Part shown: positions 1-7,957 of the stretch, piece by piece | Layout: the number at the start of each line of letters is the position of its first letter | Numbering within the stretch: the stretch's first letter is position 1 | Assembly (NCBI GenBank): GCA_023301565.1 | Contig: JALZUO010000034.1 | Location: forward strand, 67,621-131,620 | Direction of reading: 5' to 3' | Length of the DNA stretch: 64,000 nt | Source of the DNA: Oligoflexales bacterium | GTDB lineage: Bacteria; Bdellovibrionota_B; Oligoflexia; Oligoflexales; JALZUQ01 | Program-made: the position numbers and the translations under genes | Notes under the pieces: model-generated | Database searches by the model: none | Told to the model about the DNA's origin: nothing | The model's input: only the letters and a program-made list of their open reading frames with translations

Positions 1-227
1 AAGGTAGAGTGTCTCTTGCTCCAAACTGTTTGATTGACGGAGACGTATATTCTAAGTCGCTTGTTATGGCGGAAGGTGCTGCACTAAACGGCGCTGTACA
101 CATGAACAACTCAGAAGGTACCACGCAAGAGCTTGCTGCAGATAAGACTTTGGAGCGAAAAGTTAAATTGAGCGTACCTGTTAAAAAGCCAGGCTCTATT
201 CCGCCACCAGTTGCAAAGCCTGCATAA
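1..227 (+). CDS. bactofilin family protein (3' end only)
   Basis: C-terminal part of a polymer-forming cytoskeletal protein of the bactofilin family; the reading frame is already open at base 3, so the gene begins outside the window. The visible residues have the short beta-helical repeat style of bactofilins (a hydrophobic/Gly pattern such as GDVYSKSLVMAEGAALNGAV) followed by a Pro/Lys-rich unstructured tail, as is usual for the family. Bactofilins assemble without nucleotide into cytoplasmic filaments that organise cell-wall or polar machinery. An internal GTG at base 9 is not the real start. A strong hairpin terminator follows 37 bp after the stop. Family call is from sequence style only. 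Confidence 0.72.
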   Translation, partial: GRVSLAPNCLIDGDVYSKSLVMAEGAALNGAVHMNNSEGTTQELAADKTLERKVKLSVPVKKPGSIPPPVAKPA

Positions 228-263
228 TTTAAATTTTCTCACCCCCCCCTGTTTGAGGACATT

Positions 264-297
264 AAAAAACCCACCATTAGGTGGGTTTTGTTTTACT
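264..297. terminator. intrinsic terminator, probably bidirectional
   Basis: CCCACC and GGTGGG arms (270-275 and 280-285) around a 4-nt loop, preceded by an A-run and followed by TTTTGTTTT. It lies between the convergent bactofilin and aminotransferase genes and has A/T tracts on both sides, so it can serve both strands. Confidence 0.85.
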
Positions 298-323
298 TTT
301 TTAACTAAGCCTACCGATTTAGG

Positions 324-1823
324 TTAAGACGCTGCTTGAGCTGCAAAGGTATCTCGAATCATATTAGAGATCATTTTTACCTCTTCGCTGGTAATTCGAA
401 AGTGCGGCGTAAACCTTAGAGCGTTTTGACCTCCATGAATTACTCCCATTCCTTTGCGCCGAAGGTAGTCTTCAAGGTTTTTTTCTCCGGTTACCTGAAA
501 CTTGTCTGGGTTTAACTCCATTGCACATAGCAGCCCAGTTCCCTGGACGCCAAGGACAATTTCAGGGAACTCAGCTTTTAGCTTTTCAAACTCAGCAATG
601 AACTCTTCACCACGCTCTACGATGTTTTTTCTGAGTTCAGGGGTCACTTTATTTAGTACTGAAACAGCCACATCTAGGCAGCGTGGGTTGGCAGTCATTG
701 TATTTCCGTAAAAGCCACGCTTATAAAGATTTGCAGCTCGCTCGCTCATGGCAAGAATCGAAAGTGGGAACTGCCCTGCGTTGACAGCTTTTGAAAACGT
801 TTCCAGGTCCGGAGGGGTGCAGTCTTCAAACCCTGGATAGCTGCAGATACTTAGGCAGCCTTGTGTCCGCAGTCCGGCTTGTATGGAGTCCATCAAAAGT
901 AGCGCTCCATGCTCAAGGGTAAGCTTTCTGGCAAGGTCGTAAAAATCGCGGCTAATAGCTTGCCCTGGGTTGCCCTCGCCCATAACTGGCTCCATGAGCA
1001 TCATTTCAAAAAAAACGTCATTTTTATCTGCCCATTCAAATGCAGCTTTCAACTCGTCAAGGTTATTTGGCTCAACCGAGTATGTGTATTCTTTTTCGTG
1101 TGAGGTTGCCAGCGGCATATACTTTTTTCGGCAAGAGTCTGAGGCTTTTGCCGGACGGTCTGTTCTGCCGTGAAAGCTTCCTTTTAGGTTAAGAAATCGT
1201 ACCTGCCTGCCTTCATATTTCCCGCCAGGGCCAATATGAAGCATCGCATTGTGGTCTGAGATTCTTGTCCCGACCGTTACAGACTCAGAGCCGCTATTCA
1301 TAAAAATGAATCTAAAATAAGGATCGCTTTTCCGTCTGTAGATCAGCTCTTTGCGCAAAGCTCTGACAACTTTTTGCTGGCTCGGGCTGCTTGTCATAAC
1401 ATTTGCCATGATTTGCTTTCCTGCCATAGCCTCCACGACAAACTCTGGGTTATGTCCAAAACCGAGCATGCCGTAGCCGCCTGAATCATGAACAACCCGG
1501 CCGTGCATGGTAATGATCCATGGCCCTTTGGCAGCCAGTGGTACGTAGGGGTTTGTTTGGGTAGAAGGGTAGAAGTTTAATATACCTTCTTGCAAGCCTG
1601 AAACCATTTCGCTCTCAGGTTTTTTTCTTAGCTCTAGAATTTCAACATCCATACTTTTTAGCGCAACTATCGCATCAGATATGGCTTCTTGGAGGCTGGT
1701 AGATTGGGTTAAAAACTCTTTTACCACCTCATCTTTTAGGCCTTCTGTTTGTACGGTGCCACATCCGTTTCTTATGTTTTCGAGCAGATTCCACATATCG
1801 GTATTCAGCTTTGGAATTCCCAA
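324..1823 (-). CDS. class III (fold type I) PLP-dependent aminotransferase, variant active site
   Basis: Aminotransferase of the class III family (acetylornithine/4-aminobutyrate/lysine aminotransferase relatives), cytoplasmic, 499 aa. Visible landmarks are NSGSES at 176-181, GSFHGRT around 215-221, MEPV at 277-280 and FSKAVNAGQFP around 343-353, whose Lys345 should bind PLP. The usual DE.Q.G.GRTG segment is MDSIQAGLRTQG (311-322), so the normal Glu after the PLP-pyridine Asp is Ser. The first 80 residues are a non-catalytic N-terminal extension. Start is TTG: an AAAGGAG sits 6 nt upstream of it, and the next ATG (codon 10) has no such site. Single gene bounded by a terminator. Substrate cannot be assigned from sequence. 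Confidence 0.85.
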   Translation of the reverse strand: MGIPKLNTDMWNLLENIRNGCGTVQTEGLKDEVVKEFLTQSTSLQEAISDAIVALKSMDVEILELRKKPESEMVSGLQEGILNFYPSTQTNPYVPLAAKGPWIITMHGRVVHDSGGYGMLGFGHNPEFVVEAMAGKQIMANVMTSSPSQQKVVRALRKELIYRRKSDPYFRFIFMNSGSESVTVGTRISDHNAMLHIGPGGKYEGRQVRFLNLKGSFHGRTDRPAKASDSCRKKYMPLATSHEKEYTYSVEPNNLDELKAAFEWADKNDVFFEMMLMEPVMGEGNPGQAISRDFYDLARKLTLEHGALLLMDSIQAGLRTQGCLSICSYPGFEDCTPPDLETFSKAVNAGQFPLSILAMSERAANLYKRGFYGNTMTANPRCLDVAVSVLNKVTPELRKNIVERGEEFIAEFEKLKAEFPEIVLGVQGTGLLCAMELNPDKFQVTGEKNLEDYLRRKGMGVIHGGQNALRFTPHFRITSEEVKMISNMIRDTFAAQAAS

Positions 1824-1912
1824 CTTTAACTCCTTTGTAAACGATCAAATCTTCGGATATTTGTTCCGGAGATAACTCTTACCTTTATACTACAATAGAC
1901 CTCAGAATGCGC

Positions 1913-2422
1913 CTATGCGTGACACAACTCAGCGATAAGTGGCTCTAGATACATTTCTTCCAAACAGACTCTAAACTCTAGATAGGAGACCTGCCCGCTT
2001 CGGCAATAATACTTTGTATAATCAGTCGTAAACCCTTTGCGAGTTTTCCCGCGGGTCAAAGAGATAGCTCTTGCTACGCTGCCCAGGTAGGGCGTCACAA
2101 ACCGAATTTGAAACTGCGACAGGTCAACGTCATAGCGGTTTTGTAGAGCTCCGTTTTGGATTCGAAAAGTATTTGCTATTCCGATAAATTCTGACACGTA
2201 TGCAACTTCTCGACTCCATTCGCCACTTTGGTTGACGATCACACCTGTGGTTTCTCTTTGAGGAGCGAGTTGAAAGTCTTCTCGGCCCAAAACTTTAAGG
2301 TTACATTCTGCAATCCGATCTTTGAATTCTATTTTGATTTCGTCTACGAGCCACTGAAAACTTGCGGCTTGTAGAGAAGTGCAAAAAAACAAAGTAATAA
2401 ATAAACCGTTCAACCTGAACAT
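1913..2422 (-). CDS. secreted protein of unknown function
   Basis: 169 aa with a short hydrophobic N-terminus (LFITLFFCTSLQA) ending in an Ala-rich signal peptidase I-like site, so probably periplasmic. The mature part has only two Cys-containing regions (AECNLKVL near the N-terminus; YYCRSG and ELCHA near the C-terminus) and no motif I recognise. It is divergent from the AEC transporter gene, with about 150 bp between them, and lies upstream of the aminotransferase on the same strand with an 89-bp gap, so the two may share transcription. Function unknown. Confidence 0.6.
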   Translation of the reverse strand: MFRLNGLFITLFFCTSLQAASFQWLVDEIKIEFKDRIAECNLKVLGREDFQLAPQRETTGVIVNQSGEWSREVAYVSEFIGIANTFRIQNGALQNRYDVDLSQFQIRFVTPYLGSVARAISLTRGKTRKGFTTDYTKYYCRSGQVSYLEFRVCLEEMYLEPLIAELCHA

Positions 2423-2468
2423 ATTCGCCTCCTTGGCTTTTATTTAATTGTATAGCTAGCGCTTCCCA

Positions 2469-2517
2469 TTTTTAGCCGACTGGCCAATAGATTGCAAAGC
2501 ATAATGTTGGCTAAAAA
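2469..2517. repeat. inverted repeat in divergent promoter region
   Basis: Arms TTTTTAGCC (2469-2477) and GGCTAAAAA (2509-2517) are perfectly complementary over 9 bp across a 31-bp spacer, between the divergent secreted-protein gene and the AEC transporter gene. It could be an operator for a dimeric regulator or an mRNA leader hairpin for the transporter. No regulator is identified. Confidence 0.4.
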
Positions 2518-2570
2518 CAAGGCAACTTCTGCCGAGAGGGTAGTTAACGATAGAAGCCGATAGGAGGGAT

Positions 2571-3482
2571 ATGGACGTGAATTCTCTGTGGAAAGTAATG
2601 ATTGTTTTAACACCGATTCCGGTGATGCTGCTTATTGGCTGGACGCTGCGGGTGACCGGAACGATTGGTCATTCATTTATCCGTGAGGGCAATAAAGTAG
2701 TTTACTACGTGTGTTTGCCAGCACTTATTGTTTTAAAGTTTATTTCGTTAGAACGCAGCTTTGACTTTGATCCTATATTTTTAAATCTCTTCTTAGCATT
2801 TACTCTTTTCAATTTTTTCGTTGCAGTAGCAATGTTCCGGCTTTTTGACTTTTCTCAAGATAAGAAGATTCCTTTTTTGGTGGGTTCCTTCCGTGGGAAT
2901 TTGGTGATTTTTGGCCTAGCCGTTTTAGAGACGCTGGTTAGCGGGGCAGCGCTTACAAATGTTCTTTTTTCTATTGGAGCTTCAATGGTTTTGTACAACC
3001 TGCTTACCGCATTAGTATATCCAAGACACGAAAGTGCTTTTGCAGGCCTTGTAGCTTTTCTACTAAATCCCCTCATCGTTTCCATGCTGATCGGTGCGAC
3101 TTTTGTCGTAGCCGGTATCGACCTACCAAAAGTTGCTGTCTCTTGTTTGACCTACTGCGCAGAGATAACTTTTCCGCTGGCCTTTATTATTTTGGGCGCG
3201 ACCTTAAAGGTCTCGCGTAAGTTCAAGCTAGATCTCTGGTGTTTGGTTATTTTGAAGACGTTTTTAGCGCCTTTACTTTTTACAATTCTTGCTAAGCACG
3301 TGTTTGATTTTGATCATAGCCATTTGGTTGCATTTTTTGTTCTTTGCGCTTCGCCTGTGGCGGTGATCACGGTTGCTATCTCAAGCGTTACAAAAAGCGA
3401 TGAGCTATTTGCTACCGAGGCCGTGACTTTATCTACCGCTCTTGCCTTTTTGATTGTGTCTGTAGGTATTAGCTTTTTATAG
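2571..3482 (+). CDS. AEC family (auxin efflux carrier-like) transporter
   Basis: Inner-membrane permease of the AEC family, 303 aa, about ten hydrophobic segments, in line with the usual 300-320 aa. The central segment RGNLVIFGLAVLE resembles the conserved inverted-repeat crossover of AEC proteins; bacterial members export malate, malonate or other small organic acids. ATG at 2571 is preceded by TAGGAGGGAT, a strong ribosome binding site. The gene converges on the LysE gene with a 14-bp overlap of coding ends, leaving no room for a separate terminator. Substrate unknown. Confidence 0.85.
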   Translation: MDVNSLWKVMIVLTPIPVMLLIGWTLRVTGTIGHSFIREGNKVVYYVCLPALIVLKFISLERSFDFDPIFLNLFLAFTLFNFFVAVAMFRLFDFSQDKKIPFLVGSFRGNLVIFGLAVLETLVSGAALTNVLFSIGASMVLYNLLTALVYPRHESAFAGLVAFLLNPLIVSMLIGATFVVAGIDLPKVAVSCLTYCAEITFPLAFIILGATLKVSRKFKLDLWCLVILKTFLAPLLFTILAKHVFDFDHSHLVAFFVLCASPVAVITVAISSVTKSDELFATEAVTLSTALAFLIVSVGISFL

Positions 3483-4098
3483 GCAAAATCCCTGAAGAGA
3501 TTAAAAACGTGAAGGCTAGATAGAGCAAGAATATCCCCATAACACGCGGAACATAAACCTGTATGTTTTTGACGATCGATCCACCGCGTATAGAAAACAA
3601 AAATGCGATAAAAGAGAACCAAAAAAAAGTTCCAACGGTAATTAGGGCGGTGATCAAAAGCACGTGATCGAAAGTCTGTATGTACTCTGAATGCTGTGAA
3701 AGTACGCCCGAGATAAACAAGACTGCTTTTACGTTGGTTATGTTTGTCAGAAAACCAGTCAACCAGCTGCTCTTGACCCTGTCGGATTTATGTAATGGGT
3801 GTATCGAATCTGGTTTCTGAAGTGGCGCAGATAGTGATTTTATGCCTAAATACGCAAGGAACACAGCGCCAATTAGTTGAAAATACATCGTTGATTGCGG
3901 GTAAACACTAAATAGGTTTTGCAAACCATAGCAAGAAGCAAACACCAGTATCCAAACCGCAGAGGATATGCCAAGCGCAGCATATACACCTGATCTTCTT
4001 CCGTATTGGCTGGCGTGGCCCGAGACAATAGCAAAGTCTGGCCCAGGGCTGATTAGTCCCAAGAAAAAAGCGAGCATCATCTGAATCAATTCTTGCAA
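3469..4098 (-). CDS. LysE/RhtB family exporter
   Basis: Inner-membrane translocator of the LysE superfamily, 209 aa, six hydrophobic segments. The signature FFLGLISPGPDFAIV near residues 11-26 is typical of LysE/RhtB proteins, which export amino acids or related small metabolites. It starts at TTG inside the end of the dehydroquinate-synthase-like gene (13-bp overlap); GGAGAG lies 6 nt before the TTG, so the two genes are probably translationally coupled. The tight linkage hints that the exporter handles a product of the upstream cyclase, which is inference. Confidence 0.85.
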   Translation of the reverse strand: MQELIQMMLAFFLGLISPGPDFAIVSGHASQYGRRSGVYAALGISSAVWILVFASCYGLQNLFSVYPQSTMYFQLIGAVFLAYLGIKSLSAPLQKPDSIHPLHKSDRVKSSWLTGFLTNITNVKAVLFISGVLSQHSEYIQTFDHVLLITALITVGTFFWFSFIAFLFSIRGGSIVKNIQVYVPRVMGIFLLYLAFTFLISSGILPIKS

Positions 4099-5312
4099 GT
4101 CAAACTCTCCAGCTCTGTCTTCCAGCTACTTTGTATAAAAGACGTAACTGTTTCTTTTTCAAAATAATGAATGAAACACTCAGGGTTTTCTTGGGTAGCA
4201 GAAAACCCAATTTTTTGATTTTTATTTTTTTTATCGTTGATCAGCGGGCCCAGGCTTAAGAAGGTTTCAGGCATCTTTTTTACGCGCTCAAGGTCACCCG
4301 CAAAACGAGTGTCTGCTTTTATTCGGTCTTTTAAAAAAGCTTCTAGAAAATTCGTAGGCCTACCTAAAAATTTTAATTCTAGGTACATACCAAAAAGAAC
4401 AGAAGCTCCGTGCCCAATAGGTTCAGGCTGATTCTTGCGTATGCTGGTAGTTTCGATAAGGTGACCAAGGGTGTGGCCAAAGTTTAAAAGCGAGCGTTTT
4501 GCTTGGTCATGAGTATCGGTTTGTATAAACCTGGCTTTGTTTTTTGCCAGCGAAACAACGGTTTCGTTGCTTGTTCTCCTTGCAAGGCAACAGGCCCAGA
4601 ACCTCGAGGCTTCGTCATGCTCCCTCTGCAGGAGCAGTAGTTTTAGCCCCTCTGTTGCTCCGTTGAAGTAGTCGTAGTCTGAAAGGGTCTCGAACAACTT
4701 CGGAAAAATATGTACCTGGTCTGCGGGGTAAAACGATCCGGCGATGTTTTTTATACCTAAAAGATTTACTCCTGTTTTTCCGCCAACACATGCGTCTACA
4801 GCTGCTAAAAATGTTGTGGGCACAAAAGAAATGTTTACTTGCAAAAGAGAGGCTGCAAATGCAGCAAGATCACATGTCAAGCCGCCGCCAAGTGCTACCC
4901 ATTCTGTGGAGTCTGCGGCTGCTTGGGCGATTTCTGCTGCCACCTCAAAAGACTTTTTTGACTCCCGGGCATCCACTAGAAAAACTCTTTGCTCTGCTAG
5001 TCCTATTTTTTTAGACCACAGTTTATAGAACTTCTGATCTGCAACTATGAATTTATTTTCAATATTTTTTTTGATCTCTCGCAGGGAGCTTAGTTTTAGT
5101 ATGTTGCTACTTCCAGTAGGCCAGACGCCAGCAGGACCGCGTTTATAGATGCGGCGTGCATTATCAAAAGCTCTATGGGATCGCTCTTTTGCCTGCGCTT
5201 GCAGTGGGTCAAACCCTCTAGCCAGCCCTAGCTGCGCAAATTTAGATAGCAGCTCTATGGTGCCAGCTGGCAAACGAAGGCCTGCCTCACAAGATGAGTT
5301 GGGTGTGATCAA
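4086..5312 (-). CDS. 3-dehydroquinate synthase family (sugar phosphate cyclase) protein with N-terminal extension
   Basis: Member of the AroB/sugar-phosphate-cyclase fold, 408 aa against about 360 for AroB. The core begins near residue 85: GGGLTCDLA (142-150) for NAD binding, PTTFLAAVDACVGGKT (165-180), TEGLK (220-224, replacing AEVIK) and LNFGHTLGH (276-284) for metal binding. Changes from canonical AroB include HGA (301-303) for HGE. The first ~75 residues have no counterpart I recognise. There is no ATG before the core, so the start is a TTG or another rare codon; 5312 is the longest option and its ribosome site is weak. It may be true DHQ synthase or a paralogue making another cyclitol. 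Confidence 0.75.
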   Translation of the reverse strand: MITPNSSCEAGLRLPAGTIELLSKFAQLGLARGFDPLQAQAKERSHRAFDNARRIYKRGPAGVWPTGSSNILKLSSLREIKKNIENKFIVADQKFYKLWSKKIGLAEQRVFLVDARESKKSFEVAAEIAQAAADSTEWVALGGGLTCDLAAFAASLLQVNISFVPTTFLAAVDACVGGKTGVNLLGIKNIAGSFYPADQVHIFPKLFETLSDYDYFNGATEGLKLLLLQREHDEASRFWACCLARRTSNETVVSLAKNKARFIQTDTHDQAKRSLLNFGHTLGHLIETTSIRKNQPEPIGHGASVLFGMYLELKFLGRPTNFLEAFLKDRIKADTRFAGDLERVKKMPETFLSLGPLINDKKNKNQKIGFSATQENPECFIHYFEKETVTSFIQSSWKTELESLTCKN

Positions 5313-5375
5313 TAGACGGGTCCGGCTCTAGTTAAGTAGCATTAGTTAAAGCCTTGGGTGTTCTCGCCCAGGCCA

Positions 5376-6200
5376 CTAGGCTTTGATAGCAAGTTCGTTC
5401 CAAACTTGCAAAAGAAGATCGAGAGCTTTTTGAAGTTTTAGAGCTTTGTTTTTATTGGTTTTTTTAAAGCCTTTAGTACTTGTTTGAGCTTGCTTGGTCG
5501 GTCCCGTGAAATCGCCGTCAAGGTAGAGGTCGTTGCACATCTCAATTTGGATAGCCCGTAGCCCGCTTACCCGCTCTGGGTAGCTTCGGGTAATCCAGCC
5601 GCCACGAAAAGGGGTGTTGATTGATACCGAAAAGCCTTCTTTTTCGAGAGTCGCAGCGCCTTGTTCTAGCCAAGATAAAGGCGCAGTCTCAAGTTCAGCC
5701 CCATTTCCTAAGATGATGTCAGGCAGGTTTCCTTTGAATAGGCTTGGAACGTTTCTTGCGATCGAGTGGGCGTCGACAAGGAGCTTTGTTTCTTCTTTTT
5801 TGAGTATGCCTTCAAGAGCCCGGTGGTGTGGCCAAAAAAAATCCTCTACCCTTTTCGCAGTGTTAGATTCACGTGCAGAGTTTAGGTAAATGTTTTCGCC
5901 TGAAAAAGTTTTCTTTGGGACAATCTGACTTATATAACGGTTGTCACTATAAAGAGATTCACCGGTTGGGTTTCTGTTTAAATCGACCACGTACCGGTGC
6001 ATAAGAGCTTCTACGCTTGAAAACCTTGCTTTGATAAATGGCTTATAGACTTCCGGTAGGTTCCAGTCTGTATCTGGCCTGCTAGCAACCACGGCTGGAT
6101 CCATGGTAGCTAAAATCTCTTGAGGGATGTTGGTTCCAGAGTGCGGGAAATGCACGAGAACCTTAGACTCTTCTGTTTTTATTTTCGTAGTTGTAAGCAT
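5376..6200 (-). CDS. N-formylglutamate amidohydrolase family protein
   Basis: Zn-dependent amidohydrolase that splits N-formyl-L-glutamate to glutamate and formate in histidine catabolism; 274 aa. Visible family marks are VHFPHSGTNIP near the N-terminus, DTDW, YVVDLNR, the VDAHS metal-binding segment, NTPFRGGWITRSYP, and IQIEMCNDLY. The start overlaps the end of pgeF by 22 bp, so they form one transcription unit. A formimidoylglutamate deiminase gene (hutF-like) lies 10 kb away, and these two steps together would complete the deiminase branch of histidine degradation. No other hut genes are in the window. Confidence 0.88.
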   Translation of the reverse strand: MLTTTKIKTEESKVLVHFPHSGTNIPQEILATMDPAVVASRPDTDWNLPEVYKPFIKARFSSVEALMHRYVVDLNRNPTGESLYSDNRYISQIVPKKTFSGENIYLNSARESNTAKRVEDFFWPHHRALEGILKKEETKLLVDAHSIARNVPSLFKGNLPDIILGNGAELETAPLSWLEQGAATLEKEGFSVSINTPFRGGWITRSYPERVSGLRAIQIEMCNDLYLDGDFTGPTKQAQTSTKGFKKTNKNKALKLQKALDLLLQVWNELAIKA

Positions 6201-6874
6201 GCAATGTTTCTTCCGGTAGGGCTTTCGCAGCGGTAAGAAAACCAGTTATGGTTCTGTGATACCGTGTCTACCTGGTGAACCTCGATGTTTTCTGCTTTGA
6301 TTCCAAGTTTAAAAAGCTCGTAGACAGCGAACATCTGAAGATCTATATGCCAACGATCGTTTTTGCCTTTTGAAACTGCTAGCCAAAAAGCTTCTTGCAT
6401 TTCAACTTGAAACTTAGCCGTGAACTGCGCCAAAACCTCAGGCCCTACCTCAAAACTTTCTGGGCGTATGCAAGGGCCTAGCGCGACCAGCGTAGTTTTA
6501 TCCACAAACTTAGCATCAACAGGCGCAGATTCAAGGATCCCAGCGCATAACCCGCGCCAACCCATATGCACAGCTCCTGCGACATTCTTTTCTGGGTTTA
6601 CATAAAGTAGAGGAAGGCAGTCAGCAGTGAAGACCCCTATAAGCTCTGTGTTTTGTCCGTAGACAGCATCCGCTCTGAAGTCTGGAACGCAGTTTTCTTG
6701 CTGGACCCAGTCTTTGCCGTGAACCTGCTTAGGGCCTTTTATCTTTATATGCTTCCCAAACTTGCCTTCGAAACAGGCAGTTTTTATGCAAGAAACATCC
6801 GTGAAAACATCTATTCGCTGCTCTAGGGACGCGCCCCATGTGACGTCGTTTATATATTTAAAAAAAGCAGACAT
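6179..6874 (-). CDS. pgeF: PgeF/YfiH family peptidoglycan-editing or purine nucleoside phosphorylase-like enzyme
   Basis: 231 aa, of the usual length for the YfiH/LACC1 family. Conserved elements are PKQVHGKD, TADCLPLL, GAVHMGWRGL and LGPCIRPESFEVGPEV, which supply the His/Cys/His metal site. Family members have been described as adenosine/inosine phosphorylases and as enzymes that prevent Ser incorporation into muropeptides. First gene of a pair with the N-formylglutamate amidohydrolase gene. GGGTAGG stands just upstream of the ATG. Confidence 0.88.
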   Translation of the reverse strand: MSAFFKYINDVTWGASLEQRIDVFTDVSCIKTACFEGKFGKHIKIKGPKQVHGKDWVQQENCVPDFRADAVYGQNTELIGVFTADCLPLLYVNPEKNVAGAVHMGWRGLCAGILESAPVDAKFVDKTTLVALGPCIRPESFEVGPEVLAQFTAKFQVEMQEAFWLAVSKGKNDRWHIDLQMFAVYELFKLGIKAENIEVHQVDTVSQNHNWFSYRCESPTGRNIACLQLRK

Positions 6875-7010
6875 AACCTACCCACAAAATTTGTTAACAT
6901 ACCCGAAAGATCATACCCTCCTTGACAAGAAAGCTCGAGTTTTAAAAACCGGAGCGTATTGGCAGGGTATAAAAGACAAGTTTAATACAAAAACTGTGAC
7001 GAGGTGAAAA

Positions 7011-7790
7011 ATGCCAGCTCTACTGCAAGAAGTAAAAGTAGATGCTCTTGGGATGCAAGGCTTGCACCTGACGATAAACCGCGAAGATAAGGCTAATGCC
7101 CTAACCTCGGAACTGCTAGATGAAATCAAGTCTGGTTTCGAAAGTGCTACGGAGCTAGAAGACATAAGGTACGTAGTCTTTACGGGGGTAGGAAAGCATT
7201 TTTGTGCTGGAGCAGACCTAAACTGGATGCGTGAATCGGCTAAGTTAGACCAGGCCGGAAACCTAAAAGAAGCCCAAAGACTATCTTCGATGTTTCAAGC
7301 AATTGCAGAGTGCCCTCTGCCGACCATCGTATTTGCTAAGGGTAGAGTTTATGGCGGAGCTGTCGGGTTAGTCGCTGCCTGTGATGTGGTAGTAGCTGAC
7401 GAGAGGACCTTGTTTTGTTTAAGTGAAGCAAGGCTTGGCATCATCCCTGCTGTGATCACTCCATACCTTCTGCAAAGACTATCTGTTGGCAAAGTTAGGC
7501 AGCTTTCAGTCACAACCAAAGAGCTTGGCGCAAGCGAAGCGGCGAGTCTAGGGCTTGTCGATACTGTTGTGGACGCTAACGCTGATGCTCAAGGTTGGCT
7601 AGGTGAATACCTTCCATACATTAAAAAATCTGGACCAGGCGCCGTAGCAAGAATGAAGGCTTTGTTAAGAACAGACTTAAGCTTTGATACCTGTCAGAAA
7701 GCAATTGCTGATGCGAGATCATCTGCAGAAGGCAAGGCAGGTTTAGATGCTTTTTTTGCTAAGTCTGCTCCAACGTGGGCTAATAAGTAA
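7011..7790 (+). CDS. enoyl-CoA hydratase/isomerase family (methylglutaconyl-CoA hydratase-like)
   Basis: Crotonase-fold protein, 259 aa. The oxyanion-hole loops are FCAGADLNWMR (around 63-73) and GRVYGGAVGLVAACD (around 104-118), and the second catalytic region reads SEARLGIIPAVITPYLL. The string AGADLNWM is the form I associate with methylglutaconyl-CoA hydratase of leucine degradation, but no leucine-catabolic partners are adjacent, so the substrate is uncertain. ATG is preceded by GAGGTGAAAA. Transcribed alone, divergent from pgeF and convergent with murB. Confidence 0.88.
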   Translation: MPALLQEVKVDALGMQGLHLTINREDKANALTSELLDEIKSGFESATELEDIRYVVFTGVGKHFCAGADLNWMRESAKLDQAGNLKEAQRLSSMFQAIAECPLPTIVFAKGRVYGGAVGLVAACDVVVADERTLFCLSEARLGIIPAVITPYLLQRLSVGKVRQLSVTTKELGASEAASLGLVDTVVDANADAQGWLGEYLPYIKKSGPGAVARMKALLRTDLSFDTCQKAIADARSSAEGKAGLDAFFAKSAPTWANK

Positions 7791-7878
7791 CATTTTCTCA
7801 GTATTTTTTTTGACTCAACTTTCTTTTTGAGTGGTAAAAATCAAGTGATTATAGGGCTTTGTAGAGCTAAACTTTTCC

Positions 7879-7942
7879 ATATGTCTACATTCTTCAATTT
7901 TTCAGACATATAACAAAGATATATCTACGCCATAGACATATA
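7879..7942. repeat. three-copy ATATGTCT/AGACATAT repeat cluster
   Basis: ATATGTCT at about 7880-7887 faces two inverted copies, AGACATAT at about 7913-7920 and 7934-7941. It lies in the 167-bp gap between the convergent hydratase and murB genes, where a termination structure rather than an operator would be expected; there is no clean T-run. Role unknown. Confidence 0.35.
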
Positions 7943-7957
7943 GGCTTTGGCTAAAAC

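Noticed and set aside
6922-6927. TTGACA hexamer before the enoyl-CoA hydratase gene
   Set aside because: No acceptable -10 hexamer at 16-18 bp spacing, so it is not called as a promoter.
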